Assembly (NCBI RefSeq): GCF_000220395.1
Contig: NW_004086097.1
Coordinates: 1 to 64,000, forward strand
Length of the DNA stretch: 64,000 nucleotides
Reading direction: 5' to 3'
Source of the DNA: Ichthyophthirius multifiliis
Taxonomy: Eukaryota > Ciliophora > Oligohymenophorea > Hymenostomatida
Part shown: piece after piece, positions 59,800 through 64,000 of the stretch
How positions within the stretch are numbered: position 1 is the stretch's first letter
Layout: each line of letters begins with the position of its first letter
The notes under the pieces: generated by a model
Seen by the model: only the letters and a program-made list of their open reading frames with translations
Told to the model about the DNA's origin: nothing
Databases searched by the model: none
Made by a program: the position numbers and the translations under genes

Positions 59800-60560
59800 T
59801 AACTAAGCTCATACATATTCAATAGGATTAATATTTTGTGAATAAGGTGGGAGATATTAAACATTTAGATTTTCACTTTAAATATAATTAATATCTATTT
59901 AGCCTTATTTTTTGAATTATTAATTTAAAAAATATGAAATTATGTCATCTAAAGCTACTTTCTTCACTTTGCTTTAAAGAATATTCAAATAGATTTTAAA
60001 ATTCATATTTTTTCCTATAAAATATAATGATATATTTCTCTTCTTGCAAATGCCACCACAAAGGCTTATTTTTAGAACGAATATTTAATCTGCCAAAAGT
60101 TATATCACTATTGTATTCCAAAATTTGCAGACTATCAACTTTATCCTGGCCTGGATTTATTAATCTAGAAATATGTTTCATTAAAATTTTTTTTTTTTCA
60201 AATACTTGATTTCTTTTTAACTAAATTTTACAATATATAAATTTGACTTTTATACCCAAATTCTTAATATTCATTATTTTCTAACTTATAATTTTGACAT
60301 ATTATATGGATAGACGTTAAATTAGGGCTAACATTTTTTTATATATTATTAGTTTAGGAGATTAATTTATTCTTAATAGGAATTGTTCTTTTTTCCATTC
60401 TTTTTTTTTCTTTCTAGATTAAAGCTATTCTTAGGAAGAGAAAAATATCTTTAACAATTTCTTAAAGGTATTCTAGCCGTTTTTTTATTACTTTTGGCAT
60501 TTTTATACCATTTATTAAAAAACAATAAAACACGAATTTTATAAGAAATTTTTTTTAGCA
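59800..60560 (-). pseudogene. Decayed Tc1/IS630-type (DDE) transposase
   Basis: Minus-strand sequence carries the C-terminal hallmark of Tc1/mariner/IS630 transposases: a predicted strand, then VQYLPPYSQNINPIEYV and AQLKN, corresponding to the LPPYSPDLNPIExVWxxLK block that holds the third catalytic acidic residue. Upstream lie KNKPLWWHLQ, an HTH-like Lys/Arg-rich segment and LTSIHI, in the order expected of the family, but in different frames. A TGA (plus-strand TCA 59809-59811) replaces the expected Trp codon between EYV and AQLK, so the frame stops inside the core motif. The GC content and codon use do not differ obviously from neighbours, so the insertion is not recent. Catalytic first and second Asp could not be placed. 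I call it an inactive relic; a domesticated copy is unlikely given the broken frame. Confidence 0.72.
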
Positions 60561-61446
60561 ATTATTTAATTTATATCTTTTGAAATAACTATATAATAAA
60601 AATAAAGTATTATTTTATATTATATTACTTTTTAATATTTTTTTTATTTTCTCTAATTAAAAATAAAAACATGCAAAAGAAAATAGATTATAGCCATTTT
60701 TTTCTTGATTGAGTTTTTTTTTTTTTTTTTAAATACAGAGATAATTCCTAATTTTTGTAAAATTCAATTATATGGGATATATATATTAATTAAAAATATA
60801 TTTATTAATGCAAAATATATATAATTTTATTTAGGAGCTTGTATTTTGAATTTCTTTAATATATATTAAAGATTTAAAATCTTATTAGATTAAAGTATTT
60901 TAAATATATAAAAAGAATAAAATTTTACATAAATAAAACTATAAAAAAAATATTAAAAATCAATTTTTTTTTTTTTTAAAAAAAAATTAAAAATATTTAT
61001 AAGTAAATAATAATCATTATCTATATTTGTTAAAGACATAGCTAACTTTTTTGACTTTACTAATGTTTTTATATATTTAAAATTGATTATTTATTATAAA
61101 TTTAAATTTTAATTATTATATATTATTTTAAAATGTAATAAAATAATTAAAAAATAACAAAGACAAGAAATATATGCTACTAAATGCAAACTAAATCTAT
61201 TTAATTACTTTGATTAAAAATTTTATAAATTATAAAAATAATAAAATCTTTTTTTTAATTTTTTTTAAAAAAAAAGTTTAAAATTTTGAAATCTATAAAC
61301 TATTTATATTAATTTTTTATATTTTTAATATCATTTTACCACATTTTTTTATTTATCGAATTCAAATATAATACAATTTTAAATGAAAAAAAAAAATGAA
61401 AAAACTAAAAATTTAAAAACAAATAGAATTTAAAAAATTATAAACA

Positions 61447-61488
<42 letters not shown>

Positions 61489-61543
61489 TTTAATTATATA
61501 TTTAAAAAAAATATATATAAAATAAAAATAAATAAATAAAAAA
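60561..61543. other. AT-rich intergenic DNA upstream of MAPK15
   Basis: No gene seen. It contains poly-T runs and an (AT)n tract at about 61450-61486 just before the MAPK15 start codon. Confidence 0.55.
61450..61486. repeat. (AT)n microsatellite upstream of MAPK15
   Basis: About 37 nt of alternating A/T, some 60 nt upstream of the start codon, so in or near the 5' leader or promoter. Confidence 0.9.
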
Positions 61544-62800
61544 ATGAGTGAAGAAATAGAACCTCATATCTTACGTAAGTTCGAAATAATATAAAAATTA
61601 GGTAAAGGAGCTTACGGTATAGTATGGAAAGCTATAGATCGTAAACTAAAATAAGTTGTTGCCTTAAAAAAGGTATTTGACGCATTTCATAATCCAACAG
61701 ATGCCTAGCGCACATTTCGTGAAGTAAAAAAAAAAAAATCAATAATAAATAATAAAAATACAGGTTATGTTTTTATAAGAATTAAACGGTCACGATAATA
61801 TAATAAAATTATTAAATATAATAAAAGCGGAAAATAACAAAGATTTATATTTAGTATTCGATTATATGGAAACAGATCTTCATGCCGTAATTCGTGCCGA
61901 CATATTAGAACCTGTTCATAAGAAGTATATAATGTACCAAATATTAAAAGCATTAAAATACATACATTCAGGAGAACTAATACATAGAGATTTAAAGCCT
62001 TCAAATATATTATTAAATAGCGAATGTCATGTAAAAGTGGCTGATTTTGGACTTGCGCGTTCTGTGGCAACAAAAGAAGAAGATGCACCGCCCGTTTTAA
62101 CTGAATATGTGGCTACAAGATGGTATAGGGCGCCTGAAATATTATTAGGGAGTACCAAATATACAAAATCAGTTGATATGTGGTCTGTTGGATGTATTTT
62201 AGGGGAACTGATTATAGGAAAAAGTATATTTCCAGGTGTATCTACATTAAATTAAATTGAAAGAGTTTTAGAATTAACAGGAAAGCCATCATAATAAGAT
62301 ATAGAAAGTATAGAAAGTCCACTAGCATAAAATATCATAAATTCCATAAATATATAAAAAAAAAAAAATTTTAATATTTTTTTTTCTGGAGCATGTGAAG
62401 ATTCGCTTGATTTACTAAAAAAATTACTCACTTTTAATCCTAAATTAAGATTTACAGCAGAATAGGCACTTGAACATAAATATGTAAACGAATTTCATAA
62501 TATTTAAGAAGAACATGTATGTAATAAACCAATTGAAATTCCTTTGAATGATCATGAAAAATTTTCAATAAAAAAATATAGAGAAGCACTTTATGCAGAT
62601 ATTAGTGAAAGAAAAAAATAATAAAGAAAAAAATGGTAAGCTAAATATTTAGAATAATTAGGACTTTCAGTTCCTGAATAATAATAAGATAAAATAAATT
62701 AAGAAAATAATAATTAAATTATCAAAGTTAAAAAATAAGAAGAAAATATCTAGTAATAATAAACTTAATAAATTACATAATAATAAAAAACGATATAAAC

Positions 62801-62853
<53 letters not shown>

Positions 62854-63386
62854 AATAATTATAATAGTAATCATAATAATTATAATAGTAATCATAATAA
62901 TTAACTCAATAATTCACTTATTATTAATACGCATAAAAAGCTTCATTATAATAATAAAAAGCGTAATAAGATATAAATATTAATGATTTATCGAAAAATT
63001 AATCTAATAAAGATTAAAATTAATTTGGGCCTTAAAAATAGTAATATAATAATTACGTTCCACCTAAAAATAACTTTTCAAATAATAATAATAATAATTA
63101 GTAAGCTGTGCCCAATTTTATTGAATAATATAATAATGTTAATTAATAACTTAAAAATAAAACTTTAACAAATTTCAGTAATAAAAATAATAGCAATTTT
63201 TAATATAATAATAATAATGCTCAAGCAAAAAATTCTATTATAGTAAATAATAACAGCCATAACGGGTAATTCTAAAATAATAATATTTAATAAAGTAAAA
63301 TTACTTAATAATATAGTTAATAATATTCTTAATAATAATAGATATAAATTTAATAATATTAATAATAATATAAAAAAAAAAATTGA
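61544..63386 (+). CDS. MAPK15: Atypical MAP kinase MAPK15 (ERK7/ERK8) with poly-Q/N tail
   Basis: A 600-residue kinase. The N-terminal 340 residues match ERK7/8 closely: a start around EPHILRKFEIIQKLGKGAYG, VALKKVFDAF (Lys42), FREVMFLQEL, VFDYMETDLHAVIRADILE, HRDLKPSN (134-141), DFGLARS (154-160), the TEY activation-loop motif (Thr173-Tyr175) and YVATRWYRAPEILLGS. ERK7/8 kinases autophosphorylate their TEY and in many eukaryotes act at basal bodies and cilia, which suits a ciliate. One intron, 61724-61763 (40 nt), is phase 0. The C-terminal 260 residues are dominated by Gln and Asn, with a long poly-Q block encoded almost only by TAA (about 62750-62910). It stops at TGA 63384-63386. With the standard code this gene would appear as a fragment of about 129 codons. 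Confidence 0.96.
62741..62915 (+). repeat. (TAA)n tract encoding poly-glutamine
   Basis: Long run of TAA codons with a few CAA, AAA and AGT, in the MAPK15 frame, giving a near-pure Gln stretch. In the standard code it would be dozens of consecutive stops. Confidence 0.9.
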
Positions 63387-63852
63387 AAATTTATAAAAAT
63401 ATCATAAATTATATATAGGTTAAGTTTTAACATTTAAACTTAAAATTTGTAAACTTATTTGTTTTTTTATTAAAATTTTAAATCAATTTTTATTTAAAAT
63501 TAAAAAATCAATATGGACTAAAATATAGTTATTAATATTCTTTTATAAATATTAAAAAGTTTTGTACATTTTTTTACTTTTTTTATCCATATTAACTAAA
63601 CCTTTAAACTAAATAAATTTAAAAATGCTTAAAATAATTTTATTTTATTAATTATTTAAGGCTTTATATTTTATTTTTTACTATTTCTATTTAATTTATA
63701 ATTTTTAAAGGGATATATAAATAATTTAATAAATATGAATTATTATATTTTATCATCCTGTATTACTAAAAATTAGAAATATATATCTTTGTTAAATATA
63801 TATAAATATATAACATAGTAAATTTAGTCTTTTTAAATATAGAAATAAAAAA
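63387..63852. other. AT-rich intergenic DNA
   Basis: Between the MAPK15 stop and the next plus-strand start. No gene seen. Confidence 0.55.
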
Positions 63853-64000
63853 ATGAAATTATTTTAGCAAATTTAATATGCATTTTGTCAGTTAAGAATA
63901 CCTAATGGAATAAATTATTATCCAGTGATTAATATACATAATTAAAATCTAGTTTAATATACTCAATAATTAGTAATTTTTATAAATAAAAAACCCAACT
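63853..64000 (+). CDS. 5' end of an unidentified gene (truncated by the window edge)
   Basis: ATG 63853 follows an A-rich leader like those of the neighbouring genes and opens a frame with balanced composition (MKLFQQIQYAFCQLRIPNGI, then NYYPVINIHN). A possible intron donor GTAATTTTTATAAA follows at about 63973. The fragment is too short to identify. Confidence 0.45.

Noticed and set aside
60027-60209. Pair of overlapping small frames on both strands (59996-60181 minus, 60027-60209 plus)
   Set aside because: Both fall within the transposase relic; the minus-strand one is a fragment of it, the plus-strand one its shadow.
61765-62088. 107-codon minus-strand frame with a hydrophobic end
   Set aside because: Antisense of the MAPK15 kinase domain, which is conserved residue by residue.

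Overview
This window is nuclear DNA of a ciliate that reads TAA and TAG as glutamine and stops only at TGA. Conserved proteins (MSH6, a PPIL3-type cyclophilin, MAPK15, Rab6, a kinesin-3) read through many in-frame TAA/TAG codons and each ends at TGA. The DNA is extremely AT-rich (well above 80% by eye). Introns are mostly short (about 32-90 nt, GT...AG, a few of 170-270 nt), and intergenic DNA is nearly pure A/T with (AT)n runs. Code, composition and gene content fit an oligohymenophorean macronuclear genome; an Ichthyophthirius-like hymenostome is my best guess (inference). No rRNA, tRNA, CRISPR array or bacterial-style operon was seen.

Layout. 0.9-1.3 kb: BAP31-like ER protein (-). 1.75-4.7 kb: unknown coiled-coil protein (+). 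6.2-10.6 kb: CPSF160 (+), tail to tail with a double cyclic-nucleotide-binding protein (-, 10.7-13.5 kb). 13.8-17.4 kb: MSH6 (+), tail to tail with a conserved protein of unknown function (-, 17.6-19.1 kb). 19.6-20.7 kb: AdoMetDC-like/spermidine synthase fusion (-). 21.1-25.0 kb: Rab6, a TAF13-like histone-fold protein, PPIL3 and a RING-SPRY protein, all +. 25.2-26.2 kb: DPH6 (-). 26.9-32.6 kb: MON2 (+). 32.8-38.7 kb: a four-TM protein, a kinesin-3 and a Q/N-rich unknown, all -. 39.2-40.7 kb: RING-CH/FHA protein (+). 41.3-49.9 kb: a two-TM protein, INTS4, OPA3 and a RasGAP-VPS9 (GAPVD1-like) protein, all -. 50.4-54.0 kb: ankyrin protein (+). 54.5-56.5 kb: protein kinase (-). 57.7-59.2 kb: Q/N-rich unknown (-). 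59.8-60.6 kb: decayed Tc1/IS630-type transposase (-). 61.5-63.4 kb: MAPK15/ERK7-8 (+). 63.85 kb to the edge: start of another gene.

Genes are unrelated single transcription units. Themes are mRNA 3'-end processing (CPSF160, INTS4), Golgi/endosome traffic (Rab6, MON2, GAPVD1-like) and signalling (cNMP-binding protein, MAPK15, RING-FHA, CAMK-like kinase). The oddities are a polyamine fusion enzyme whose AdoMetDC part lacks the pyruvoyl-forming serine, a transposase relic in otherwise gene-dense DNA, a kinase with DYG in place of DFG, and repeated single-base frame breaks at A/T homopolymers in otherwise conserved genes. Those breaks look like sequence errors rather than biology, but should be tested. 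All gene models are mine, read by eye with the ciliate code. Models with several introns or frame breaks (INTS4, MON2, GAPVD1-like, ankyrin protein) are good at the level of gene and strand, not at every exon edge.
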